Shown: positions 1 through 6,399 of the stretch, piece by piece
Numbering within the stretch: the first letter of the stretch is position 1
Layout of the letters: every line of letters starts with the position of its first letter
From: a bacterium UBP17_UBA6191
Lineage (GTDB): Bacteria > Muiribacteriota > UBA6191
DNA length: 13,988 bases
Direction of reading: 5' to 3'
Assembly (NCBI GenBank): GCA_002422125.1
Contig: DITF01000279.1
Span: forward strand, 2,121-16,108
The notes under the pieces: model-generated
The model's input: the letters and a program-made list of their open reading frames with translations, nothing else
What the model was told of the DNA's origin: nothing
Databases searched by the model: none
Position numbers and translations under genes: made by a program

Positions 1-1
1 A

Positions 2-343
2 TACTTTTTAAGCCGCGATCCAGAACAGGTTCATATGGCTGAAGCAGATCCTAAACAGAAAATGGCTTTAGTCTTTCGCTGGTATCTTGGTCTTTCTTCC
101 CGTTGGGCAAACTCTGGGGAAAAGGGTCGGGAAATGGACTATCAGATTTGGGCTGGACCAGCTATGGGAGCCTTTAATGACTGGGTTCGTAATACCTATC
201 TTTCTGAGCCTGCTGCTCGTAATGCATCTGTAGTGGCCGACGAAATTCTTAGCGGCGCAGCTTATTTTCTGAGGGTTCGTCAGGCCGAGGCCCAAGGAAT
301 CCGCTTTGACTCCAGACTATTGGATTACAGACCTTCCCGCTGA
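2..343 (+). CDS. PfaD-family enoyl reductase, C-terminal fragment (5' end outside window)
   Basis: The frame is open from the left edge of the window to a TGA at 341-343, so this is the last ~113 residues of a longer protein; the ATG at 35 is probably internal. The residues resemble the C-terminus of PfaD-type, 2-nitropropane-dioxygenase-fold FMN proteins: RWYLGLSSRWANSGE, then DYQIWAGPAMGAFNDW, then a YL...R..V stretch, then GAAYFLRV and QG. In that family PfaD acts as the enoyl reductase of polyunsaturated fatty acid synthases and some trans-AT polyketide synthases, reducing enoyl-ACP intermediates in the cytosol. The FMN-binding barrel lies outside the window, so activity cannot be judged. 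The 3' end overlaps the convergent histidine kinase gene by 19 bp. No PKS or PUFA-synthase module is visible downstream; any partner would lie to the left. The family call rests on motif memory, without an alignment. Confidence 0.8.
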   Translation, partial: YFLSRDPEQVHMAEADPKQKMALVFRWYLGLSSRWANSGEKGREMDYQIWAGPAMGAFNDWVRNTYLSEPAARNASVVADEILSGAAYFLRVRQAEAQGIRFDSRLLDYRPSR

Positions 344-2976
344 GGCTTTAAGAGGCGTCGAATAGCCTGATACATCTCATCGGAACTAATCGGTTTAAAT
401 AGGTATTCGGTTTTGGGGTACTGAGCCAGCTTGTTGGAAGTACCCCGCAAATCGTTACCCGTGGTTAGAATCACAGGTAAATCAGCATTAATAGCCCGCA
501 CAGCTTCAACTAAAGCAATACCTGTGAGATGAGGCATAAAATTATCCGTGATCAGAAGGTCATACAAGGATGGATTTTTTTTGATGAGCTCCAGAGCTTC
601 CAAAGAATCTGTAGTGATATCTACCTCATAGCCGAATCGCTCCAGTACATCTTTACCCAGTTGGGTAATGATTTCCTCGTCATCCACAAACAAAATTCGT
701 CCCTGCTCCAACACCTGGGTGTGTTGTATCTGACTGGGATTTTCTACCGTTTCCATGTGACAGGGAAGGTAAATAGTAAAAGTTGTGCCCAAGTTTTTTT
801 CACTATGAACCTGAATTAACCCAGAATGATTAGCGATAATTCCATGAACAACCGATAACCCAAGCCCGGTGCCTTCTCCGGGTTTTTTGGTAGTGAAAAA
901 GGGCTCAAATATTCTTTCCTGGGTTATTTTATCCATACCATGGCCTTCATCACGAACCAACAGTCGTATATGAGGGGCGGCATGAAATCCAGGCAAGCCT
1001 TTTATATTCTGAGGACTCGCATCTACGACCTCAGCCAAAATCTCAAGCACTCCCCCACAATCCATCATGGCATGACAGGCATTAGTACAGAGGTTCATCA
1101 AAACCTGGTGTAGTTGGGAAGGATCGCCTAAAATCACAAGGGGCAACGGGGCAAGATTTACTTGAAAGACGATGTCAGGAGTGGAAGACGCTCTAATCAA
1201 CTGGACTACTTCATTAATAATGGTTTTTAAATCAAAAGGGGTTCTTTGAAACTCAGCCTGCCGGCTCAGAGTAAGAATTTGTTTGACCAGATCTCTGGCT
1301 CTATTGGCTGCTGTCCAAATGTTATTGAGGTATCCATGATTGTTGGACTCTGGGGTCGTGGCTTGCAACATAAGGTAGGTATAGCCCAAAATCGGCTGTA
1401 AAATATTGTTAAAATCATGGGCAATACCTCCAGCTAAGGTTCCAATGATTTCCATCTTTTGCAATTGCAAAAGTTGAGCCTCCAATTTGGCCTTATCTTC
1501 TCGAACCCGAAGCAGACTACTTTCGGCCAGCTTTCGATTGGTTATATCCCGAATAATACCAATACTGCCCCGAAACTCAGGAGTATTACGGATAGAGTTT
1601 TGCCAGTATCCAGAACTGTTCACTTCACCGTAAATCAGGTTCCCATGTTTTAGATTTGCCCCAGGTTTAATTTGAATCTCCAAACCTTTGGTAGCTCTTT
1701 CACCAGTTCGTCTTTCATCAAAAAGGTGAATCTGACTGCCAGGACGAGAGTTTTCCAGGGCTTTTGGTCGGCTAATGGAAGGAAAGGTTTCAGTGCGGAT
1801 AAAATGACTAAAATGTTTTCCTATCAGATCACTGACTTTGTAGCCAAAGGCTTCAATAGCTGGGCTAAGGTATCGAATGATTCCGTTAGGATCGATCTTG
1901 TAAACCACATCAGGAATGGTGGCCAAAAGTGATTCAAGCTCCATTTTAGCGGCAATCTGGGATGAGATCAGTTTGTGAATATTTAAATGACTGGTAAGAG
2001 ACCGAGCAATGTCCGAGGCTATTTTTAAATCATCATCCTCAAAACCGCGAGATTTATTAAAAATCTGCAATACTCCAATAGCTTCCTGACGAAACTCAAT
2101 AGGAGTTACCAAAACAGATTGAATAGTCCCGTCCTGATTGGGTACACGAATCCCAGCTGGCAGAGCCTCTTGCAGTTCTGGACCGTTAGAATACAAGGAT
2201 TCTTTAAGCTGAAAACAGCGACCAACTACTCCAGACACCAGATCCTGGGTAATTTCATGTTCCGCTTGCACCCCATCAGCATACACCACCAAAAGTCGTT
2301 GATTATCTTTATCAAGCATCCAGATAAGACTGCTGGCTGCATGAAGATGCTCACTGATAATTAAGCAGCATCGGGATAAAAATTCCGCTTCATTCTGGTA
2401 GTTTACATCCTGGAGCAGATCAAGCATTCTGGCCCTTTGCAATACCTGATTCAAAAGCTCAGATTTCTCTTCAAACAATCGCTCCAATTCCCGATTTTTT
2501 GTCAGATTTTGTTCCGACATGATCTCAAAATTGTCTTGAATTCTGGATAGCTGATTCGATTGATGCCTAAGTCTGGTCTGATGATTTTCCAAAGCCAGGG
2601 CTTTTTCACAGATCTGAATCCGTGACAAAACCGCTAACCTAAGACTTTTTGAAATCAATAAAAAATCCTTGCCCGGATTCTCGCAATTTTGGCACACAAT
2701 TTCTATATAGCCCTCGTGCACAGAATTGATAATCAAAAGGTGTACCCAATGAAGGTGCCCATCTTCAGTAATCGCGTACTCCAAAGACGCAACTTTTTGC
2801 AATCCAGAAATCTCAAGGCTGGGATAATTCTGACCTTCTGCCAATAAGACTTTGGCTTCGTTGTCATAAATTCTTAACGATACAAAGTCACAGACATCAT
2901 GAAAATTAACTCTTAGAAGGTTAAACAGATCAAGCTCAAGGATTGGATGTTCACTTAAAAGATCAGTTAGGTTCAT
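325..2976 (-). CDS. Soluble hybrid sensor histidine kinase (GAF-PAS-HisKA-HATPase-REC)
   Basis: This 883-residue protein has no transmembrane segment or signal peptide, so it should be a cytoplasmic sensor. In order I see an unassigned N-terminal region (1-120), a likely coiled coil (~125-185), a GAF-like domain (~190-335), a PAS/PAC domain (~345-485, ending GIIRDIT), and a HisKA dimerisation helix with GGIAHDFNN and phosphoacceptor His520. The HATPase domain follows, with N box NLCTNACHAM (628-637), G1 DEGHGM (676-681), EPFFTTK, and G2 GTGLGLS (702-708). The C-terminal receiver (~758-880) has the acidic pair D765/D766, phosphoacceptor D811, T838/T839 and K861. All catalytic residues appear intact, so autophosphorylation with intramolecular transfer to D811 is expected. 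The ligand is unknown. No output domain or adjacent response regulator is present, apart from the degenerate receiver about 2.6 kb away. The 3' end overlaps the PfaD-like gene by 19 bp; the 5' end is 43 bp from a divergent GNAT-like gene. No clear Shine-Dalgarno precedes the ATG. Confidence 0.95.
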   Translation of the reverse strand: MNLTDLLSEHPILELDLFNLLRVNFHDVCDFVSLRIYDNEAKVLLAEGQNYPSLEISGLQKVASLEYAITEDGHLHWVHLLIINSVHEGYIEIVCQNCENPGKDFLLISKSLRLAVLSRIQICEKALALENHQTRLRHQSNQLSRIQDNFEIMSEQNLTKNRELERLFEEKSELLNQVLQRARMLDLLQDVNYQNEAEFLSRCCLIISEHLHAASSLIWMLDKDNQRLLVVYADGVQAEHEITQDLVSGVVGRCFQLKESLYSNGPELQEALPAGIRVPNQDGTIQSVLVTPIEFRQEAIGVLQIFNKSRGFEDDDLKIASDIARSLTSHLNIHKLISSQIAAKMELESLLATIPDVVYKIDPNGIIRYLSPAIEAFGYKVSDLIGKHFSHFIRTETFPSISRPKALENSRPGSQIHLFDERRTGERATKGLEIQIKPGANLKHGNLIYGEVNSSGYWQNSIRNTPEFRGSIGIIRDITNRKLAESSLLRVREDKAKLEAQLLQLQKMEIIGTLAGGIAHDFNNILQPILGYTYLMLQATTPESNNHGYLNNIWTAANRARDLVKQILTLSRQAEFQRTPFDLKTIINEVVQLIRASSTPDIVFQVNLAPLPLVILGDPSQLHQVLMNLCTNACHAMMDCGGVLEILAEVVDASPQNIKGLPGFHAAPHIRLLVRDEGHGMDKITQERIFEPFFTTKKPGEGTGLGLSVVHGIIANHSGLIQVHSEKNLGTTFTIYLPCHMETVENPSQIQHTQVLEQGRILFVDDEEIITQLGKDVLERFGYEVDITTDSLEALELIKKNPSLYDLLITDNFMPHLTGIALVEAVRAINADLPVILTTGNDLRGTSNKLAQYPKTEYLFKPISSDEMYQAIRRLLKPQREGL

Positions 2977-2985
2977 GATCCGGGC

Positions 2986-3013
2986 TTGCCTTTACAAGGC
3001 ATCTGATTAAAAT
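2986..3013 (+). promoter_or_regulatory. Candidate promoter for the GNAT-like gene
   Basis: TTGCCT (2986-2991), a 16 bp spacer and TAAAAT (3008-3013) resemble a sigma70-type promoter. The predicted transcription start falls near 3020, on or next to the ATG, and no Shine-Dalgarno is visible, so the mRNA would be leaderless. Called by eye. Confidence 0.4.
2987..3001. promoter_or_regulatory. Perfect inverted repeat in divergent intergenic gap (possible operator)
   Basis: TGCCTT-TAC-AAGGCA is a perfect 6 bp inverted repeat with a 3 bp centre, inside the 43 bp gap between the divergent kinase and GNAT-like genes. It overlaps the proposed -35/spacer of the GNAT-like gene, where a dimeric regulator could act. 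It could also be chance or a small hairpin; no regulator is identified. Confidence 0.25.
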
Positions 3014-3019
3014 ACTGAC

Positions 3020-3541
3020 ATGACATGGATGCAAATTGTAGATCAAATAGACAAAAATGACATCATCGGCGAAGCAAATTTTGCCAAGTCCTCCTTGCGA
3101 TCAGTTAAACAAACCGATGTGCCCTTGCTCTTGAATGCCTTGAAAAATTCTATTCATATTCAGAATTTTTTACCAACAGCAGTGCAGATGACTAGTCAGG
3201 ATATTCTTAAAAGCTATATCAGAGAACACAAAAGTTTAGTCTGGGATACAGGTAGTGGGATTGCTACCTGGCTCATACTGCATCCTAAGGATGAGGAAGT
3301 CTGGCTGGAATTTATGACATTTACAGAATTTCTGGGCCGTGGATATATGAAGCTTAGTCTGCAGGAGCTTTTGTTAAACACAGATACTCGGATTCTGGCT
3401 GAAGCGGACACTGAAAATGTGATCAGCACTCATCTTCTGACCTGTTTGGGACAAAAGATATCCACCCGCGTTGGGCCTGGATATTATCAGGGTAAAGTCA
3501 GCACCAGAACTTATGAAATTTTTTGTTTACCTAGGCTTTAA
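3020..3541 (+). CDS. GNAT-like acyltransferase-fold protein, substrate unknown
   Basis: This 173-residue protein is not a family I recognise by name, but its second half reads like a GNAT N-acetyltransferase core. A strand VWLEFMTF leads into EFLGRGYM (103-110), which fits the acetyl-CoA pyrophosphate-binding pattern [Q/R]xxGxG/A except for Glu at the first position. After a helix, a strand LAEADTEN (126-133) is followed by a helix and CLGQKI (142-147), the usual late-GNAT arrangement of a strand, an Asn, a helix and a 'LGF' turn. The Glu substitution makes acyl-CoA binding uncertain. Other ATG choices are only a few codons downstream (3029). The gene is divergent from the kinase (43 bp gap) and its last 11 bp overlap the convergent CoaD-like gene. 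No signal peptide or membrane segment is seen. The existence of the gene is likely; the fold assignment is moderate. Confidence 0.7.
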   Translation: MTWMQIVDQIDKNDIIGEANFAKSSLRSVKQTDVPLLLNALKNSIHIQNFLPTAVQMTSQDILKSYIREHKSLVWDTGSGIATWLILHPKDEEVWLEFMTFTEFLGRGYMKLSLQELLLNTDTRILAEADTENVISTHLLTCLGQKISTRVGPGYYQGKVSTRTYEIFCLPRL

Positions 3542-4199
3542 TGCCTTTATCCTGTGAAGATTTAGGTAAATATAGTCCCTCTTTTTGCCCAGCTATTTTT
3601 TGCATGTTTCTTAAGGCAGTGCTTGAGAGGTAGGAAAATTCACGATCGCAGGGAATAAAACACAGGTTGATATTTGTTTGGCTCATGTCCTCAATAAACC
3701 GAAGCTGGTTTAACTCATACTCCAAATCGTATCCGTTTCTTAATCCACGGATAATTGTCGTTTCATAATCCAACGAGGCCAAAAAATCAGTCAGGTATCC
3801 CTGATAGCCTAAAACCTCACGATCATTGAGAATTTTTTTTAAGTTATCCACCCTCAAATCCGCATCATTAGGATCTTTTTGAGGATTGATTCCCACCGCA
3901 ATAATTACCTTGTCAAACAAGGACTCTGCTTTTAAAAGGATACTAAGGTGACCTTTGTGAAAAGGATCAAAGGAACCAGGATAGATTCCAATTTTTCTTG
4001 GTCTCAATTGCAGACAGGCCTTCAGGGAATCCAGTTTCTCAAGGCTTAGAAGGGGGCTAAGATATTGATAAAGGCTTGTCAAATACTGAGGATAACTTAA
4101 ATGGCGGTGCTGCCTGAATACCTCGTTTTCCCAAGCAAGCAGTTGACTTAAATTCAGTGATGGCAAGGATTTGTCCGCGCCGGATGTTTGATTTAGCAT
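3531..4199 (-). CDS. coaD: Phosphopantetheine adenylyltransferase-like protein (CoaD family) with N-terminal extension
   Basis: Residues ~68-205 match CoaD, which transfers AMP from ATP to 4'-phosphopantetheine to make dephospho-CoA, the penultimate step of CoA synthesis. The nucleotidyltransferase motif GSFDPFHKGH (75-84) contains HxGH. Further CoaD landmarks are RGLR (151-154) followed by DLEYE, and CDREFSYLSST (184-194), which corresponds to the family's 'ISSS' segment. The unusual part is ~66 residues before the core, rich in Leu, Tyr and Ser; typical CoaD is about 160 residues and starts at the KIGIYPG strand. An in-frame TTG at residue 65 would give about 158 residues, exactly canonical. 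The long form is preferred because GGAG (4202-4205) and a TATAAT lie directly before the ATG and gaps here are otherwise very short. The 3' end overlaps the GNAT-like gene by 11 bp. Confidence 0.88.
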   Translation of the reverse strand: MLNQTSGADKSLPSLNLSQLLAWENEVFRQHRHLSYPQYLTSLYQYLSPLLSLEKLDSLKACLQLRPRKIGIYPGSFDPFHKGHLSILLKAESLFDKVIIAVGINPQKDPNDADLRVDNLKKILNDREVLGYQGYLTDFLASLDYETTIIRGLRNGYDLEYELNQLRFIEDMSQTNINLCFIPCDREFSYLSSTALRNMQKIAGQKEGLYLPKSSQDKGIKA

Positions 4200-4217
4200 A
4201 ACTCCATTCCCTTGAAT

Positions 4218-4223
4218 ATTATA
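4218..4223 (-). promoter_or_regulatory. -10 hexamer for the CoaD-like gene
   Basis: A perfect TATAAT reads on the minus strand, 18 bp before the ATG at 4199. No convincing -35 is visible. The expected transcript would start about 11 nt before the ATG, leaving just enough room for GGAG at 4202-4205. It is the centre of a short AT palindrome (4215-4225). Confidence 0.45.
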
Positions 4224-4228
4224 TTTGA

Positions 4229-4237
4229 TGGTATGAT
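4229..4237 (+). promoter_or_regulatory. Extended -10 promoter for serine dehydratase gene
   Basis: TGGTATGAT fits an extended -10 (TGn-TATGAT). It ends 8 bp before the ATG at 4246, so the predicted start of transcription is at or within 1-2 nt of the start codon. No Shine-Dalgarno is present, consistent with a leaderless mRNA. It lies back-to-back with the CoaD-like gene's -10, only 5 bp away. Confidence 0.45.
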
Positions 4238-4245
4238 AAAAGCCT

Positions 4246-5607
4246 ATGGAATTATTGATTAAACAAAGTACATTTGATTTGTTGAAAATCGGAATTGGCC
4301 CTTCTTCCTCTCACACTTTAGGCCCAATGCGTATGGCCCAGGCTTTTCGCCATCGGCTACTCGAGCTCGAACTACCTGTACATAAAATAGAGGTAGTACT
4401 CAAGGGTAGCCTGGCTTTAACTGGTGAAGGGCATTTAACACCCAATGCTGTGATTGCTGGTCTGTTAGGTCTTGATCCCGTGTTATCTGAAATAGAAAAA
4501 ATCCAGGGAGCTACCCTGGAAGTGGAAAGAAATCAGGGATTTTATCTGGGAGAGCGCTTTTTAAGCGCGAATGTAGAGGGCTTGGTAAAATTTGATAAGG
4601 TTCTAAGTGGATTAAGGCATCCCAATACGGCTCATTTTTTTGCCTATGATGCTAATGGACAGGTACTTTTAGATAAGGAATGCTGTTCTATTGGAGGGGG
4701 AGCCTGGCTTTTAGCTGAAGCTGTGAAGCCGGCAGGATCGCGCACCATAGGCGAAAAACTAAGTAGCAACGCAATTTTAAAGTTCTGTCATGAAAATTCC
4801 ATGAGCCTTTTAGATTTTGTTTACGCCCAGGAAGAATTACTTACCAAAATGACTAGAATAGAGATTCAGGCTCAATTGAAAAAACTTTGGCATGTCATGA
4901 AACAAGCCGTGGAGAGTGGGCTGGAACAGGATGGGTATTTACCGGGGAAACTCAATGTCAGACGCCGGGCCAAACGCACAAGAGAGAGGTATTTAAACCG
5001 CTCCTCTCAATTACAAAAAGCCATACCTACTCTAGCTAAGGCCAATATTTATGCCTTAGCTGTTTCTGAGGAAAATGCCTCTGGAGGCAGGATTGTTACA
5101 GCTCCTACCTGTGGAGCCTGTGGTGTCGTTCCAGGGGTTTTGTATCTTTTGATGGAGGAGTTAAAACTTTTAGATGATGCCATTGCGGATTCTTTATTGA
5201 TTGCCTCTCTATTTGGAAATATTGTGGTGGATCGAGCCAGCATTAGTGGGGCTGAAGTCGGCTGTCAGGGTGAGGTTGGTACAGCCTGCGCCATGGCTTC
5301 GGCTGCGGCCTGTTTTTTAAGTGGTGGCACCAATTCCCAAATTGAGTCGGCGGCTGAGGCCGCTTTAGAACATCATCTAGGCCTGACCTGCGATCCGGTC
5401 ATGGGGCTAGTTCAGGTACCCTGCATTGAGAGAAACGCCATTGCTGCTGGAACGGCTATCAATTCGGCAAACCTTGCTCTATTAGGCGATGGGGACCATT
5501 TGATAAGTTTTGATCGATGTGTTGATACCTTAAGAGAAACAGGCACAGATATGTCAGACAAGTATAAAGAAACCAGTTTGGGCGGCTTGGCCACTACCCA
5601 CTGTTAA
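4246..5607 (+). CDS. sdaA: L-serine dehydratase, single-chain iron-sulfur type
   Basis: This 453-residue cytoplasmic enzyme should deaminate L-serine to pyruvate and ammonia using a [4Fe-4S] cluster. The N-terminal beta-type domain carries GIGPSSSHTLGPMRMA (16-31). The alpha-type catalytic domain carries APTCGACGVVPG (286-297). The presumed cluster ligands Cys340, Cys382 and Cys393 have spacings of 42 and 11 residues, the same as I recall for the Legionella enzyme (343/385/396). The protein ends in Cys453; a C-terminal Cys tail that folds into the active site as the fourth cluster ligand is known for this family and is preserved here. Fusion of both domains matches the type found in many Gram-negative bacteria. 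The length is normal (~455) and nothing looks damaged. It is divergent from the CoaD-like gene (46 bp gap) and ends 2 bp from the convergent receiver gene. No transporter or regulator accompanies it. Confidence 0.97.
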   Translation: MELLIKQSTFDLLKIGIGPSSSHTLGPMRMAQAFRHRLLELELPVHKIEVVLKGSLALTGEGHLTPNAVIAGLLGLDPVLSEIEKIQGATLEVERNQGFYLGERFLSANVEGLVKFDKVLSGLRHPNTAHFFAYDANGQVLLDKECCSIGGGAWLLAEAVKPAGSRTIGEKLSSNAILKFCHENSMSLLDFVYAQEELLTKMTRIEIQAQLKKLWHVMKQAVESGLEQDGYLPGKLNVRRRAKRTRERYLNRSSQLQKAIPTLAKANIYALAVSEENASGGRIVTAPTCGACGVVPGVLYLLMEELKLLDDAIADSLLIASLFGNIVVDRASISGAEVGCQGEVGTACAMASAAACFLSGGTNSQIESAAEAALEHHLGLTCDPVMGLVQVPCIERNAIAAGTAINSANLALLGDGDHLISFDRCVDTLRETGTDMSDKYKETSLGGLATTHC

Positions 5608-5609
5608 AA

Positions 5610-6095
5610 CTAAATTTTTTTATCTGTGATAATTTCTATTTCCAGTCCCCGTTTAGCCACTCGTTCCCTGACTTTTTTAACAAATTCCGTATCCCGCATC
5701 AGTCTTTGAACCTGGTTCAGTATGGTGGGAGCAAAAGACTCGGAATCTTCATACACCTGAATCCAGTCAGCCCCTAGCCGCAAAAGAGTGCTTTGGGATG
5801 CGGCCGCATATTGGTTAAGGATTACAAGTATGGGCATGTCGTCATATTGAGGATCCTGCCTTAAGGATTCCAGCCAGTGATAGCCTGCGCCTGTGCCGGC
5901 AGTAACCGAAAGCACCACGGCCTGTACAGAATGTGTACCAAGCCTCTCCATCAGTGAATCGAGATCTTCTGCACCAAGGACTTCAAAACAGGTACACAAA
6001 GTGTCTTTTGTGGTCAGCATCCAAGTACGGGAAACTTCGGTGGAGTCTGCTAATGCGACGATAACAGGTTTATCCATAATGCGGGAGTATACCAT
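5610..6095 (-). CDS. Degenerate (pseudo-)receiver domain protein, CheY-like
   Basis: This 161-residue protein reads as a stand-alone receiver fold. The first strand is VIVALADS (11-18), followed by a helix, a strand AVVLS (59-63), G71 and LESLR as after the phosphorylation loop, then PILVIL, GAD (108-110) and a C-terminal helix. The phosphorylation machinery is gone: the Asp position is Ser63 (VLSVTAGTGAG), the 'MP' is missing, the Thr/Ser switch position is Asn94, and the conserved Lys-Pro is Tyr115-Glu116. Only one Asp (D17) of the acidic pair remains. It therefore probably works by protein interaction, not phosphotransfer. A charged ~25-residue tail ends the protein. M1 is used because AGGA (6103-6106) lies 7 nt upstream, although M7 (6077) is where receivers usually begin. 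Its start codon abuts the start of the plus-strand ORF at 6096 with no gap. Confidence 0.8.
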   Translation of the reverse strand: MVYSRIMDKPVIVALADSTEVSRTWMLTTKDTLCTCFEVLGAEDLDSLMERLGTHSVQAVVLSVTAGTGAGYHWLESLRQDPQYDDMPILVILNQYAAASQSTLLRLGADWIQVYEDSESFAPTILNQVQRLMRDTEFVKKVRERVAKRGLEIEIITDKKI

Positions 6096-6296
6096 ATGAT
6101 GATCCTAGTTTTAACCTGTCTGATATTTAGTCTGGTGCCAGGCGTGCCAGCAGTTGTTAATCCTCACAGACAATCAACACCCTCACAGGAGAGGGTCATT
6201 CTGAAACAGTCTCCGTTTCAACCGCATGCCTTGTTGTATCATGAGATTCAGCCACTGCCAATCTGGTTTGCATCCTCACCAGCAAAGGAGGTGTGA
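6096..6296 (+). CDS. Small ORF with signal peptide; possible detached N-terminus of the DUF3857 gene
   Basis: This 66-codon ORF begins MMILVLTCLIFSLVPGVPA, a good signal peptide with a possible signal peptidase I site after VPA, although it lacks basic residues at the N-terminus. GGGAG at 6083-6087, 8 nt before the ATG, is a plausible ribosome binding site. The rest (Pro-, Gln- and His-rich) is not recognisable. It stops at TGA 6294-6296. The next gene encodes a DUF3857/transglutaminase protein with a C-terminal membrane anchor but no export signal, which proteins of this type normally have. This ORF may therefore be its original N-terminus, now separated by a stop and a frame change. The alternatives are a separate small secreted peptide or a chance ORF: two short hairpins lie inside it and an 82-codon minus-strand frame (6196-6444) also covers part of it. 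Confidence 0.35.
   Translation: MMILVLTCLIFSLVPGVPAVVNPHRQSTPSQERVILKQSPFQPHALLYHEIQPLPIWFASSPAKEV
6179..6282 (+). repeat. Three short perfect hairpins upstream of the DUF3857 gene
   Basis: Three inverted repeats follow each other on the plus strand: ACCCTC/GAGGGT (6179-6196, 6 nt loop), TGAAAC/GTTTCA (6202-6220, 7 nt loop) and CTGGT/ACCAG (6263-6282, 10 nt loop). None is followed by a T-run, so they are not simple terminators. A perfect AGGAGG (6286-6291) comes next but has no start codon at usable distance. Each stem is only 5-6 bp and could be chance. Confidence 0.25.
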
Positions 6297-6399
6297 AAAT
6301 CAATTTTCCAGAACAGTAACCTGCGCTTTGTACAGGAAGAATTGCAGGAGCCAGAGTGTCACCGTGTAATAAGTATTCGCTGCCATCCAAGGAAACATC
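6297..6399. other. Unassigned spacer between small secreted ORF and DUF3857 gene
   Basis: About 100 bp contain no convincing gene on their own. The plus frame of the upstream ORF reopens after its TGA and runs to TGA 6426-6428. The frame of the downstream gene is closed by TAA at 6370-6372. An 82-codon minus-strand frame (6196-6444) spans the area but resembles nothing I know. AAGGA at 6389-6393, 6 nt before the ATG at 6400, is the one usable ribosome binding site. Confidence 0.4.

Noticed and set aside
3533..3546. AGGC-TTTAAT-GCCT hairpin at the GNAT-like/CoaD-like 3' junction
   Set aside because: Only 4 bp of stem with no T-run on either side; too weak to call.
5573..5621. Possible terminator after serine dehydratase (CAGT..GGG / CCC..ACTG stem, then seven T)
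   Set aside because: The stem is short and bulged and the T-run starts 12 nt after it, inside the convergent gene, so it does not meet a normal intrinsic terminator pattern.
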